A DNA stretch of 64,000 bases, from contig NC_061811.1 of the NCBI RefSeq assembly GCF_021462225.1, positions 23,497,163-23,561,162 on the forward strand, given 5' to 3'. The notes beneath the pieces are model-generated. The model did not search any database, had not been told where the DNA came from, and worked only from the letters and a program-made list of their open reading frames with translations. Below are positions 1 through 13,700 of the stretch, one piece after another. Position 1 is the first letter of the stretch. Each line of letters begins with the position of its first letter. The translations under genes and the position numbers were made by a program. The DNA is from Girardinichthys multiradiatus (taxonomy: Eukaryota > Chordata > Actinopteri > Cyprinodontiformes > Goodeidae).

Positions 1-1175
1 CGGCCTTTAGCTCATCCAGAGTGTTGGGTCTTGAGTCTCTCAACGTTCTCTTCACAATATCCCACAGATTCTCTATGGGGTTCAGGTCAGGAGAGTTGGC
101 AGGCCAATTGAGCACAGTGATACCATGGTCAGTAAACCATTTACCAGTGGGTTTGGCACTGTGAGCAGGTGCCAGGTCGTGCTGAAAAATGAAATCTTCA
201 TCTCCATAAAGCTTTTCAGCAGATGGAAGCATGAAGTGCTCCAAAATCTTCTGATAGCTAGCTGCATTGACCCTGCCCTTGATAAAACACAGTGAACCAA
301 CACCAGCAGCTGACACGGCACCCCAGACCATCACTGACTGTGGGTACTTGACACTGGACTTCTGGCATTTTGGCATTTCCTTCTCCCCAGTCTTCCTCCA
401 GACTCTGGCACCTTGATTTCCGAATGACATGCAGAATTTGCTTTCATCCGAAAAAAGTACTTTGGACCACTGAGCAACAGTCCAGTGCTGCTTCTCTGTA
501 GCCCAGGTCTGGGGAATGCGGCACCTGTAGCCCATTTCCTGCACACGCCTGTGCACGGTGGCTCTGGATGTTTCTACTCCAGACTCAGTCCACTGCTTCC
601 GCAGGTCCCCCAAGGTCTGGAATCGGCCCTTCTCCACAATCTTCCTCAGGGTCCGGTCACCTCTTCTCGTTGTGCAGCGTTTTCTGCCACACTTTTTCCT
701 TCCCACAGACTTCCCACTGAGGTGCCTTGATACAGCACTCTGGGAACAGCCTATTCGTTCAGAAATTTCTTTCTGTGTCTTACCCTCTTGCTTGAGGGTG
801 TCAATAGTGGCCTTCTGGACAGCAGTCAGGTCGGCAGTCTTACCCATGATTGGGGTTTTGAGTGATGAACCAGGCTGGGAGTTTTAAAGGCCTCAGGAAT
901 CTTTTGCAGGTGTTTAGAGTTAACTCGTTGATTCAGATGATTAGGTTCATAGCTCGTTTAGAGACCCTTTTAATGATATGCTAATTTTGTGAGATAGGAA
1001 TTTTGGGTTTTCATGAGCTGTATGCCAAAATCATCCGTATTAAGACAATAAAAGACCTGAAATATTTCAGTTAGTGTGCAATGAATCTAAAATATATGAA
1101 TGTTAAATTTTCATCATGACATTATGGAAAATAATGAACTTTATCACAATATGCTAATTTTTTGAGAAGGACCTG
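1..1175 (-). mobile_element. Tc1/mariner element, 3' part cut by window edge
   Basis: A Tc1-like DNA transposon lies in minus orientation and runs off the left edge. Its right terminus, read on the minus strand, begins CAGGTCCTTCTCAAAAAATT, next to a TA dinucleotide at 1176-1177, the expected Tc1 target. Between terminus and transposase start (848-1175) is AT-rich non-coding terminal sequence. The long, uninterrupted transposase frame suggests a fairly young copy. It abuts the tail of another Tc1 family at 1178, so it probably inserted into that older element. Confidence 0.9.
2..847 (-). CDS. Tc1/mariner transposase (DD34E), partial at window edge
   Basis: The frame is open for 282 codons from the ATG at 847-845 to the window edge with no stop, so the protein continues outside. 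Order: an N-terminal helix-turn-helix of the paired-like type (about residues 1-50, starting MGKTADLTAVQKATI), a basic GRKK/GRKR stretch, a second HTH (about 65-110), then the DDE domain. The catalytic residues are visible: D134 in FSDESK, D224 in FQHDLAPAH and E259 in NPIENLW. The last two are separated by exactly 34 residues, the Tc1 signature. Between GYRCRIP and WATEKQHW the linker seems about 12-16 residues shorter than usual in the family, an apparent in-frame deletion that may impair activity. The protein would bind the element's terminal repeats and catalyse cut-and-paste transposition into TA. Activity is unproven, and the C-terminus and the other terminal repeat lie outside. Confidence 0.88.
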   Translation of the reverse strand, partial: MGKTADLTAVQKATIDTLKQEGKTQKEISERIGCSQSAVSRHLSGKSVGRKKCGRKRCTTRRGDRTLRKIVEKGRFQTLGDLRKQWTESGVETSRATVHRRVQEMGYRCRIPQTWATEKQHWTVAQWSKVLFSDESKFCMSFGNQGARVWRKTGEKEMPKCQKSSVKYPQSVMVWGAVSAAGVGSLCFIKGRVNAASYQKILEHFMLPSAEKLYGDEDFIFQHDLAPAHSAKPTGKWFTDHGITVLNWPANSPDLNPIENLWDIVKRTLRDSRPNTLDELKA

Positions 1176-1177
1176 TA

Positions 1178-1293
1178 TATGTCATTCCCAAGACGAATTG
1201 ACGCTGTATTGGCTGCAAAAGGAGGCCCTACACCATACTAATAAATTATTGTGGTCTAAAACCAGGTGTTTCAGTTTCATTGTCCAACACCTG
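1178..1293 (+). mobile_element. Tc1-like element remnant, transposase C-terminus and right end
   Basis: Codons at 1179-1241 read through a typical Tc1 transposase C-terminus (PRRIDAVLAAKGGPTPY then TAA). They are followed by a terminal repeat ending CAACACCTG at 1293 with TA at 1294-1295. The family differs from the element on its left. Only the last 21 codons and terminal repeat remain, so this is a truncated relic, probably interrupted by the neighbouring insertion. Confidence 0.85.
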
Positions 1294-1295
1294 TA

Positions 1296-4200
1296 TGTTC
1301 CATATTGAAAGCCTGAGCAGTGGACAAATATTTACTACAGTGAATATTCTATTTTTGTATTTGAAAGTGCTGCAGAGAACTAAGAACTTACAAAATCTGA
1401 ATCTAGAAAAGGAAATCTTAGTGAAAAGGGAGTAGGAACTGTGTATGACAAAATGTGCTTAAACATAGCAACGTGTAGATTAGATACAATGTAAGCTGAA
1501 TGGCTGATCAAAACAAAACACTTAATTATTATGGTTAAAATGTGCCAAACTAAATGTGTCTCATGAGTATTTCTGTCCTAACAGTATGAGTCCACTTTGA
1601 TTTGTTTCTTTAGCTTGTAAAGTAAAGGAGAAGCACAGCCTAATCCTTAACATCTGCCGTGCAGGTACACACAGTGTTAAATCAGCTGAAATTCATCCTG
1701 CACCTTCTGAGGAGAATTTACTCTCCTTTACAAAGACAAACTCATCGGCAGACTTAAAAACTGATGGAGCTGGAATCATCTCCATCAGGAGTCTTAAAAT
1801 GTGTCCTCTAAGTTGGTGGTTGGACTGCACTTCATAAATTTTAATGTGTTAGTGGTTCATCTATCAGTTCATATGCTATATTGATCACTGTGCCTAGTGT
1901 GCAGCCTACACTGACCGTGCAGAACAGAGCGGGTGGGTTTGTCCTTCACACCGGGAGCCAGATTGGGTTTCATCATGACAGTGCTGAGATCTGAAGACAG
2001 AGCGTGGCCAAGGGGCTGGGTTCATACACTCTTTTACTTTTGCACCATTTCAGCAGGTCTGACTAAATGTCAGTCACAAATATTGCTGCCACATATATTA
2101 TTGCTATAATAAAGATTTACAAATGTGCAGATAAAAAGAGTGACATTATAAATGAAGAGATACAAAACTGCAGTGCATCTAAAGATTTAAGATGCATTGG
2201 ATTGCAGACGTCTGAAAGAAAGACATATGAAACAGCTGGTGGCTCTTGACACAAGGTTAAAATAAAATGGAGAGCATTTCTTTAATATTTTCTCTCTCTG
2301 CCCAATTAGTTTAATCATATTGCTCCTCGAGGAGTACAACTTCTTTTTGTCCTTAAATCCAGACCATGTGCTCTTTTCAAGGCACCAGGTCACATGCAAC
2401 TCAGCTCCATTTGCTGTTGCCATTTTTAAGGTCCTCGAGGGAATTACCAGGATCACTCTGAAACACACACACTAACTTTGCTTGGAAACAGAGGGAATAT
2501 GGTTGACACATGGGAAACTGTTGGTTTCCAGTCCATGTTGAATACCTTCCACAGCTGAGCAAACACTGCTACAACCACTGCTGCGCACTGACTCTGTGAA
2601 CGGATCATCTGTAAAGAACATGTAGAGCATTACTTCTTCACCTCATTTGCTAAAGCACTTTCCATATTATGTCTCAGTCTATTGATACTTTAGTAAGATT
2701 CTTATCATTTGCTGTTTGAAAATGTCTCTCATCCACATTTCTTACACATTCCAGTTTCACATATTCCAATATTTTCACTGGTTGGCGTGTTCAATCCACA
2801 ACTAGGCAAAATGTTTATCTGTATTTCCTTTTACTTCCAGTGTGTCTGTGTATATTACATTAAAGTATCAATAGCTCTTTCCCCACTGTGACATCCTTTC
2901 ATCATCCCTTTTCCTTAGTTTGCCTCAGGTGAGGAAAGTTGCATTTAAACTGCTGGTTTGGTTTCTAAGGTCCCCATGCTTGTTTTCTATGTGGTATTAA
3001 AACGTTTTACATTTAATAATCTCAACGTAAGGCCTTGGAGGCTCCAAAATATGTTCAGATTTTCTTAACTAAGTCTTAAATCATATTCAGTAATGTCTTC
3101 ATCAACTTCTATAAAATCTTTGAGAAACTTGTAGTTGTAATTCTGACGGAGAGATTCAGGTGTCATATCCCTTTACAAACAGCAGGGCAAGTTTAGCTGA
3201 CTTATTTCATAGTAGTTTCATGGGGAAAATTTTAAATCTTTCACACCAAAAAGCTGTTATGTTATCCACTACTAGCTTCTTTGTAATTGAAAAGTGTATG
3301 TTTTACATTTTATTTAGTGACTTGGCTTTAAAAAGGCTTCAGGTTTCTATGCTGTCTGTTATTGAGTTTATTTGTAACATTTTCTGGAGCTGGTTAAGTA
3401 TGAAAAAACTGAAATTAGAGGATGGGCAGCATACATCCCAACTGTTTTACTTGTTCTTAGTTCTAAAGGATGCAAGATTGGTGGTTTATGAATTAGAATC
3501 CGCATAAACATCGGCATCTTGTTGTTTTTGTTTTTACAAGCATCAATTACTGCTATCTCCTTTCGTGTTGTTTTTTTTAATGATGATTTGAGCCAATTTC
3601 CTGTGAATATGTGCACATCAGTAATGCTCCAAACATTGTCTGACACATTTGTAAATTTGCATCTGCAATGGTAAATGAATTCAAAATGTAAAATATGTAG
3701 GATTTTTTTTTTTTTTTTTAAATATATCCAGGTCCATTTGGTGGCAGGTAATGGGAGAAAATGAACAAAGGCTGCTATTGTTTTTGATGTGTTGATTCCA
3801 GTGCAGCTGTATCAGAAGCTGTTAATGAAGCTGCATAAATTACAAGCAAAGATGTTAGGCTGCAGTCCACATTTAATTGAAACTGAATGAATAATTCATA
3901 CAGTTGGCTTGTTTTCTTTTTACTGGTCACATTTGAAAGGCAGAGGGTGATCTTGGAGCCAGAACACAGGGATGAAGAATGTGTCTTTTGGAAAGTTGGT
4001 AATTGATCTGTTACAATTCCTTTTATGCACATTGTGTGCAAAAGGAAGTCAGGGAATCTGGAGATTTGCTTTTGGGAGTAAGTGATAAATAATTAATCGT
4101 TAAAATGGTATATATATTGTCACAATACAGTTTTAATTTTAATATGTTGAATATGTCAATTTTTATCAAAACATTATCTTGCAGTTGTACATGTGTTAAA

Positions 4201-4559
4201 CTTCAGTTTATTCCAGTTCCAGTTTGTTGTGTTGATGTCTGGCTTTATCTGACTGACAACTGGTGACAAGTTGTAGCAGTATGTCGGCAATAAAACAAAA
4301 TCTATGTGTGCAACACGTTTTACAGAACGTCAGTCTGACAGTATGTGTGTAGTTGAGTTTATTATCTGGAGTAACATAAAATGATATAGATTTGTATTTT
4401 CTGAAGTGATAACAGACTCTAAAGTGATTTAGAAGGCATGGCAAGGTTCATTTACCTCTTCTTCATTCTTTACGCTGCTTCAATTAGCTCTCAGACAAAT
4501 GAGTATGAATATTTTGATTCTAATGTTCTTCCTACTACCTCTTTTTTCTTTTTGTGAAG
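1296..4559. other. Intronic or upstream DNA of aqr, no gene seen
   Basis: AT-rich, non-coding in appearance. The longest open frame (3160-3507) has poor coding composition and no recognisable motif. A poly-T run sits near 3703-3719. It is presumably an intron of aqr, whose earlier exons would lie to the left of the window. I recognise no exon here. Confidence 0.5.
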
Positions 4560-4730
4560 AACCTGGCTGAGGCAGAGTACTCTGTGGCTCTCTTTATGTA
4601 CATGCGGTTGTTGGGCTACCCGTCAGAGCGAATCAGCATCCTGACTACCTACAATGGACAGAAACACCTGATCAGAGATGTCATTAACCAGCGATGTGCT
4701 GGAAACCCTTACTTTGGGCAGCCTCATAAG
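4560..4730 (+). CDS. aqr: aqr exon (helicase motif IV region)
   Basis: 171 bp, 57 codons, both borders in phase 0. The acceptor follows a pyrimidine tract and GTGAAG; the donor is AAG/GTAAGA. It encodes [20 protein letters not shown] through [12 protein letters not shown], part of the second RecA-like helicase domain, including [12 protein letters not shown]. Confidence 0.95.
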
Positions 4731-7700
4731 GTAAGACTCATTGGTAATTCACCCTATGACAAGAAAAAAACTGCTTTATGTAACAACATATAAAAAACTG
4801 AATATTAGTAAGTGTGACGCTATAAAGCACAAACAGAGAGTTCATGTCTTTATGAAGGAAATGAGCATGTGTCTCAAATATTGTACATTTGAGATTTAAA
4901 ATGGTCACGTGGCACAAAATGTTTGAGATATTAAAATAGCACAATATTATTCATCAAGCTTACATCTGTGTCGCAAAGTGTCATCTATCTTTCATTATGA
5001 GCCGTAAATATAATGGGTAAGTGCTTCATGGTTGACACCATGTATCTGTGTTTGAGACTCTTATTTTGAAATCATATAGGAAGTTAGTGCATGAAGAAGC
5101 AAGAAGACGCCCTAAACATTTTTAGAAAGCATAAAAATGGTGAAAACCTGACAGACAAAATAAGAATAAATTGTGAGCAACGTGAGAACACCGCTACTGG
5201 GTAACAATACTGGAGTTAGCATTTGCTTTGCAGCTTAAAGTTGGTGATTAACTTGATTGACTTAAAACTGCTGTAATCAAACCTGAACAGAATTTTTCTG
5301 TACTGATAACCGATGATTTAAAACAGTTTGTGATGCATGAAACATCTACTCTTTTTGTAAAAACACAAAAATGGGCATGGTTGGTTTGCTCTAAAATACT
5401 GCAAAAATAAGTACAGCATTATCTTGCGCGCTGGGTGTATCGTTATGTCCCCACTGCTGAACAATATCGTATCTGGTTTCAACCATCTAGTTGAAACCAG
5501 ATACGATATTTACATGCACTGCATAAACAGAGATATCCCGCTCTTGTAATAGTTTGCTGTAATTTGTGGCCCATTCGGGTTTGTAGGCCGCCTTTCTCAC
5601 ACACACCTTTTTAGCTCTGTCCACATATTTTCTATGGGACTGAGATCAGGGCTTTGTGTTGGCCACTCTAAAACATTCACTTTGTTATCCATTAGCCACT
5701 TAATAATTAATTTGGCTGTTTGTTTGAGGCATTTACTTAAAAAACAACCACAGGTCTGCTGTCAATTAAGTCAAATGTTGAGAAGCTTAAAAAGTCATGA
5801 TATCATTGTAGCTTTTTTAACATTCTAGTATTATGGGGGTGTGCATAATTCTAAATTTAAAGAAACCGACATTAGGTTTTTGGATGTTTTTCGCCAGAAG
5901 TTTCCAGATGTTTATTAAGCACTATTTGTTGTGTTGCAGTTTTTCCAACTTTGTAGTAAAACTCACCCCACATGTAATCTCACTTGGAGGTGGCATATGT
6001 TCTTTGGCTTATGTGAAAGGAATGCACAATCCATAGGCGACATTTTTACACCTCCTGTATACACATGAGACACCAGTAAAGTGTATACCCACATTGCTCT
6101 GTCAGTGTGCACATTTAAGTGCATTTTTCTCTTTCAGCTGTATATTTTCGCTGCCTTTCAGTTTTGATGTGTGACATACAGCATTAAGATTAAAATTAAT
6201 TATGCTTCTCGTCTGTGGCAAAAAGTGTGAGTCATCAACAAATGTAATTTTGTTTAAGAAAGGTTTTCTTATTCAGCTACATCAGATCATGAGACTCTGG
6301 GAACAACTGCAGGTCATAAGACAAAATAAACCAGAGTCCTTCCTTTAACCAGTTGACTAAGTAAGTGTTGGTGCAGGAATGTGAATTGTTGGCTATTTTC
6401 ATCTGATATTCTTGGGATATCTTCATCTAGCCCATGTTAATCCTTAACACTCATGTTTTCTCCTTTTTACTTAAGTCAGAAGCTTGCTGGCAGAGTTTTC
6501 CCACTCATGTTCTGTTTGTACTGTTAAGTAGTTTTAAGCTGTAGCCTAAGGTTATGATTTCTTGTTGTTGTTTTGCTCTACCCATCATTCTTTGCTCCCT
6601 AGCTGTTAGGATTTTCACACTGAATGATAGCCAGCATTGGAACAATGGTCTAAAAATTGCAATAGGCAGTTATTTTAATAGGCTTTAAACCATAGTAACA
6701 GAGGTTCTGTAGGCTATAAATTGTTCTAGTTTATACATGCTGCATATTTTGTGGTCTTTAATTGTGGAGAGAGGAGAAAACCATTAATCATTCAGATTAT
6801 CATAATTCTTATTTGTTTTGTCAATTCAAATTCAAATGTCTTTTTAAAGGTCAAAATTAGCATTGTTTTCATATGGCCGTTAAAAGGTTTTTAGAACTAA
6901 CCATCTCAATGTTAAGTCTGAAATGCACCCTGTGTTTCCGCACTAGGGCTTAAATTTTACTTGGGTTCCCAGTAATGATTGTTTTTTAAAATAAGTTATT
7001 GCCTAGTTTTTTGTTTAATTAATTGAAACGTCTATCCTCTAAAAATATATTTAGAATCATATTCTATATTCTATATTTTATTGCATACAACAAAATCAAA
7101 TACAAACAAAGCCCAAGCAGCTTTAATGGAAATTGTATATCTCTGAGTAGAACATTGTTGGTCATCTGAGGCAAGAATAGTATGAATTAGGGTGTGTACT
7201 TGTCCATAAGGTCCAAGCGGTTCACAGACACAGAATTCACCCACAGGAGGAAAACAGTTGTAAGTTTTTTTTGAAAAAGTTGAGTTAAACAAAAACTAAT
7301 CCCTAAAAAAATAAGTGTTCCCTAAAAATACTGGTGTGAACTGATTAATATCGGCTACAATATTGATTGCGGTGACCAAACACGGCTTTAACTTTAATAT
7401 TTACTTTATAATTGTTATTTTTGTAGTTAATATAATTTAAAATCTTAATATTCTTTTAAAAATGTCTTAAAAGGTCCAATCTCCTGAAACTTGGAGAAAC
7501 CAACACTTTTTTCTGATTCGGAAATGGAACAGGTATCCCCAAAAAGATAATAAAATAATATGTTGAAACATATCAGTTTAAGAAAAAAAGTTTATTAATT
7601 ATTATTTTTTGATACAAATTGTCTGATAATCTTTAAGCATGTTTCCACAGGTATTTTAGACATTTATCTTTTTGTGGTGAGCTCACAGTGGAAGGTCTTG

Positions 7701-10700
7701 TTGCCGTCACCCCAATCTTTAGCAGCTAGACGCAAGGCGATTCCAAAACAATAATAATACTTTCAGTCAGAATAAATATGTAAGTAAAATTAAATGATTA
7801 CTTGGGTCTAAATTGTATGAATAATGTTGGGCTTAACTGTCACTCTAAACCTCAAGCAGCGTCTTTACTGCTTTTTAAAATTTGAAAAGGGCTCAGTGGA
7901 AGTGGATCCCACTGAGTCATTTATAGTATCGGTTTGAGGGCTAATTAATGGTGCCTGCAGGGTAAAAGTGTTTACTTCCATTTCCTATTGTCTAAATGCG
8001 TGCAACTATACCTCCTTGTTTTCTCTTAAAGTATCTTTCCTGTTCTGACAGTGATTCTGAAATTGTGCGTAGCCATGTAAGATTTCTTGCAATGCTAAAA
8101 CAAAGGATCAGTCAAAGTGCTGACATCCTTAGTCAGAGTGCATACCCAGTGACAGGAGTGACAAGCTGCTAGATCTGCTGAAATGAAAAGTGGCCAGAGA
8201 GGGAGCTTGATGAAAAAGAGGAGGATCTCGTATGGGAAAAATGCTGAGCGGCTGAAAGGTCAGGCGCTGAGCAGCGGGTCTGCGGTGTGTCTGACAATGT
8301 GTCACAATGGCTAAAACCAAGCAAATGTCAACAGCCTGATTACTTTACTCTGATGGCTTTAATTTGACCCGGTAGAATGGGGAATGCCACTTAGCCTTAT
8401 TCGAAATCTCCAAATAAGACGCACTAGTTTACATTTTTGTCCGAATGTCAATAAAGGCAGTTCCTATAGACATAATACAATCATGCTTGCATTTTAACAA
8501 TGTTGGTTCTTTACTCCATTATATTTTGTTGACAATTTTCATTTGGGCTTCTATTCTCAAATATTATTTAGAGATGCACCAAAACAAATCAGTTGTTGAT
8601 CAGAACTGGGCGATTTTCTGCTCATTTTTTTACCCGACCAGTGTGCCTTCTGGTCATGTTGACAACAAGACTCTTCAGTGTGGATGATGGTACTGAGTGA
8701 GCAAGAATCAAGGTTAGCTTTTTTCAAAATCCTTGAGGTGTTTCAAATGAGCACAGAGATGTTTGAAGCTATTAGCAAGAAAAACAAATGTCATGACGAG
8801 TCTAGTCATGACTGTGGTTCATTCAGTTTGAGAGAGCAACACTTAAAGGAGACAACAGGAAGGCTGAGTGGAGTACTGCAAAGTAGCTCTGTTTTTTCCT
8901 GTCTGTCTTACAACGCTCCATATCAGGAAATGTTCACAGCCCTTTAGAAATCTCATTAGAGGTAAGGATCGACATTCATTAGGTAAATAAATCAGACAGT
9001 ATTTAAAATAATGCTAAATGCACTTATTGCTAACAGATGATTTTAAAGCCAGTTTTAAATGTGAGCTCTGCTGTCATTTTGTCTTTGTTACACAGCAAAA
9101 CACTGCTTCTGCTCCTAATATAACAAAAAAGGAGGACATAGGAGGGCTCAAAAAAAAATTTTTAAATGCTCGTAGTTCAAGTTCTTGAAGAGAAATCGGA
9201 ATTTGCTAAAATCTGTATCGTCAGGTCAACGTTTTACAAAAACTGTAGATTGGAAGTCGGGCACAGCACTCTGATGCATCATTCGCTTTATACCCATTTT
9301 AAGAAATATTTGATAGTAACTCGCTGTGTTTAGTTTTCTTACATATATGGATGGTCGAGAAATAGTGTTTCTACTTAAGTTCTGGGTTTCCTTAGATAGA
9401 AAAACTTTTTATCCAATTTGAATAAATAACTGAATCTGACTGCACTGTTCAATGGTTAGGATTAATTGGAATGTATGTACCTGACTTTGTGAAGTGCCTT
9501 GAGACAACATGTGTTGTGAATTGGCGCTATATACATAAACTGAATTGAATTGAACCCAATATTACTAGAGAGACAGAGTGAATGTAATAACATAAATAAA
9601 ACTTACTAAATAGTATGAAATAGTCAGAGAAAAATTTCTAACACCTTTCCCTCATTCTGTTTTTGTTCTTTTTGGTTGTCATAAGTCATAAATAAGTTAC
9701 CATGAGCACACACAAAAAACATACATACTACCAGTTCTGTCTCGGTCTCTCTGCATGCATTGGGAATAGTTAAAAAATTTAACTCACTATATCTGCACAT
9801 TCCAGGCAGTGATTACAATGAATGCTACAGAGCAGAATGGATAGAATAACCAAAAAAAGGGGCAACAATCCGAGGTTATCCATTAGCTGAAAGACAACTT
9901 GTCATTCTTGTTCTGACAATGAGGAGAAAGACAAGATGGAAGAAAATGATCCCCTGTAAGTAGGTGTGTTTGTGTGACTCACAGTATCTTCTGCGTGCCC
10001 CTGCATGTCCACGGACATGTGTGTGTGTCACATTGACATGACCTCTGCAATTCTCTCCCTGGAAGATTTCTCATCAATAACTAAACGGCATGCAAAAAGC
10101 TGCACCTTAGGGAGATTGTCGATATAGGCCTCCATGTCTGTGGGCCAAGAATAACTACCTGTCAAAAGCCTCTCACGTCTAATGTGTACAAACGCACGCA
10201 AATATACAATGGATGTTTGGCATAAACAAACAACCCACGGTTTCTCATGCGCTTCAAAAACAACATATTCTTGCCTGTGGGTTTGCACCTGTTCGACATA
10301 CACATCAGGAGGACATAAATAAATACCTCATTAGCCCCAACCTTCATTCTTTTTTACACACACACACACACTCTCAGCAGATTATTTTTAATCTAAGATG
10401 GGATGTTCTGTGAGAGTTCCCAGAAACTTTGCATCATGAGACTGGAGGAAGCTGCAGCCACATCATGATTTATCCAACATGACTCTCTTATGTTGAGGTA
10501 TCCAGTCCTGGACTCTGCAGTGTCTTGATGGAGGCCTATTGATCTGTTGTAATGTGAGGATCTATAGAGGACACACTAACCTCTTTCTATATTGCTTCTC
10601 TAAAGTGATGTGCTCTATACAGTAATGTTTCTGAATAACATGACCTGTTTTGTGTATTCTGTCTTTGTTTTCAGCTTATTAATAATTGGTTTAGGCGTTC

Positions 10701-13700
10701 ATCCTGTTAACATTGTGTAAGGAAACTAAGCATTAGGACATTTTTTCTATTGTTTTTATTTTGAAAGGTTATTAAGTCCATAGCTCACTTGTAATGTTGA
10801 ATTGTATGTAAGTTGAGTGAGAAAAATAAATTTCTTGACTTAATTCAATAATACAGTTTCCAAAATGTGATCATCAAAATTCCTAAAGGTTTTTTACATA
10901 CCGGTATTTGTTATTCAGATTACATGCATTCTTTACCATTGTTTAATATTTTAGTACCTTTGTTTTTTAGTTACTTACAGAAAATTAATAAATGTAGTTT
11001 TTATTTTACCTCTTGACGACTTTAATCACAATAAAAAAAAGACATTTTTAAAACGTATTTTTTCCAATAGAGTAAAAAAATATATATATAACAAGCTGTG
11101 CTTTTAAAAATCTGAATTTACTCTGAATTTCTGCTGATTCCAGATTGGAAAAATCTTTTGTTATTCATTTTGAAAGGCAGTTTATACTTCAGATGCTTTC
11201 AAAGTGCTGAATGAAAAACAATCATGGTTTGTTTTAATATTTGTAGGATAATAAATCCCAACAGCTGTGATTAAGATAAATGATTCAATGATCAGAATAT
11301 CATCAAAGCCACCAGAACTATCTAGAAGGTTGAGTATAAAAAACTATGGATTGTGTAGGGTCATTAGCTCATTCAGAATATACCTACAAATTAATGGTTC
11401 CTGGAGTGATGAAAATAAGAGCGTTTATATTTCAAAACTTGCTTTTAAAGAATGTGTATGAAAAAAATGCTCAGTCCAGGTTTGACCCATCTGCAATACA
11501 CAGTTAATACCAGATATTTACAAACTGTAAAAAGACATTTAACTTGGTATGACATGAGTCTCAGACTAAACCTTCCACCTAACTTTGATGCCATCCACTT
11601 TGTGAAGTGTACAAGTCTATACTGTAGCAAACACCCCAACAAAATGATCCTGCCACCCCAATACATACATAATTGGTACTGGTGTATAATTGTTAATTAC
11701 CTAAAACAGAAAATGTTTAGTGTGATTTTGGGCTAAGTCAGACAGTGAGAATAAGTAAGTTGTCTTTTTATATAGTGTTTTTCATTATCTGGAGTCAATT
11801 GTGTATGTATATTTACACCTGTGTCAATCTAAGATGGTCCAAATGCAAAAAGAAGCATTGAAAATGTATTTTTGCGTTTTCAGAAATGTAATAAAAGCTT
11901 CTGACATTTTAAAAGGTCTTTTAAAAAAAACTTTCTTCAATCCAGATCAGGTTTGACCAGTCTACATATTGTACATTTTAGAGAGATGCTGATAAGCAAG
12001 TGAAAACCTGTTTATGGCAAAACTAACAGATCATTTTTCTGAGCCACCTACTGACAGTATGGCGCCTTGGGTGGTGAGCCATATCATCTGTATAAGAAAT
12101 TGATCCTGCTTGCTGATATCAGTTTCCAGTTTGCTGCTGCCTCCAGTTTTCTTTCTACGGACAATATATGCATAAATGGATAATCTGTTATATATGTCCC
12201 TAACCTTTGTCTGGGTGTTTGATCAACTTTAAACAAAGGATATAAAACATTTATTGATGCCTTAGACCTGTAAAGAAATGTTATTTGCTTATAATATGTG
12301 TATTTTCAGGCCGATTCCAAACACGATATTTTTCATTTGTGAGCACAGCAGAGCACCAGAAATGTGCATTCATTTATAATTACATATAACACCCAGCAAG
12401 AAATTAGTTGAGCTCCAGTCTGCACCAACAGTTTTCTGAAAAAGCAATGGGATTGCTTCATTTTCACCTCATGTACAAAGTTTAATTTCTATACTTCAAT
12501 AGCTGCTGCATGCAATTGATATTTTATAAACACAGGCCTCCTACCTTTAAGCTTTCATTAAAAAACACAATTCAGTATGTTATATGTATTGAATAATGTT
12601 GGTACTGGTAGCAAGAGAACGGGTGAGTCGACCACTTAAGACTAATAGCACAGAGACAGTTGTGTTCTTCAAGTGTGGATGTTAGCACAGTTACCAGCAG
12701 TGTGAAATAAAGTGAAAAGTATCACAGAGAAGCACTCCTCAAGCATTTTCTCTCCTCTGAAAATAACCTCTGATTGAGGCTAACCGCATACCCCCCTACT
12801 ACCTTGGATCTGGTTCTCAGGAGGCCCCGCTAAGAAGCTAGTGATAGCAAATGCCCTTTAAGCCGCATTAACTCTTTTGGCTGCCCATGTGGCCCTCAGC
12901 GATAACAACCCAACAAGAGGACGACAGCTTCTTATCGCTTTCTTCTCAAAAATAAAGAAAGAAAAAGGAAAAAGAGGAAGTTAAGAGGAAAAGTAGACTC
13001 GCTCATATTTCTGAACTTTTCAGGAAAATCCTTCCACCTGGCTGAAATGCAAACACTTGCTTACTTTGCAAAGCATCTTAACTGCTGAAGCTTGGTTCGC
13101 AAGTCTTTCATATCTATGCAGATGTGCATCAGTTTGTTGAATATTAAAAATGTGCTTGTATGTGTGCAGGTTACAACAGTGGACAGGTTCCAAGGTCAGC
13201 AGAACGACTACATCATCCTCTCGCTGGTCCGCACCAAGGCTGTAGGACACCTAAGGTGATTATTTCAGTGCATGCCTAGCAGAATAATGTACCTGATACA
13301 AGGAAAAACTCAGTAGCTCTTTTATTATAATATTACCTTTGCAATTGCAACTATTATTTTTTGTAATGCTTTTTGTCTTTTAATGTTTATTTGTTTATTT
13401 ATTTATATGTTAATAGTATGAAAAAATATCTAGATTTTCAGACTTTTCTTGCCCCTATCCCAACGTTTTTGTACGTTTTATCCTTTTAAACTGTCTGTCT
13501 GCCCGTCCGTCCGTCCAGCCATCCATCTATATTTAAACCGTAACCACTATAGAGACATCTGTAGTAAATATATTTAAAACCTCTGTGTTTATACTTGAAA
13601 ACTAGCAAAAACAGCTAAAAATATTAACTTTGAATCTAAAATAAAAGTATGAAAATTGTGTCTAGAACCCTGAATGTCCCATTACCGTCCAACCCTGACA

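Larger units (their letters stand above)
4731..13169 (+). other. aqr: Long aqr intron
   Basis: An 8.4-kb intron bounded by GTAAGA and TGTGTGCAG. It holds a perfect hairpin and Tc1 relic (5463-5770), a LINE/SINE-type tail (9440-9555) and a short (CA)n near 10357-10370. Other stretches are AT-rich with no coding exon that I can support. Confidence 0.8.

Noticed and set aside
3160..3507. 115-codon frame on the plus strand in the first aqr intron
   Set aside because: AT-rich codons, no motif, no splice signals; composition equals the flanks.
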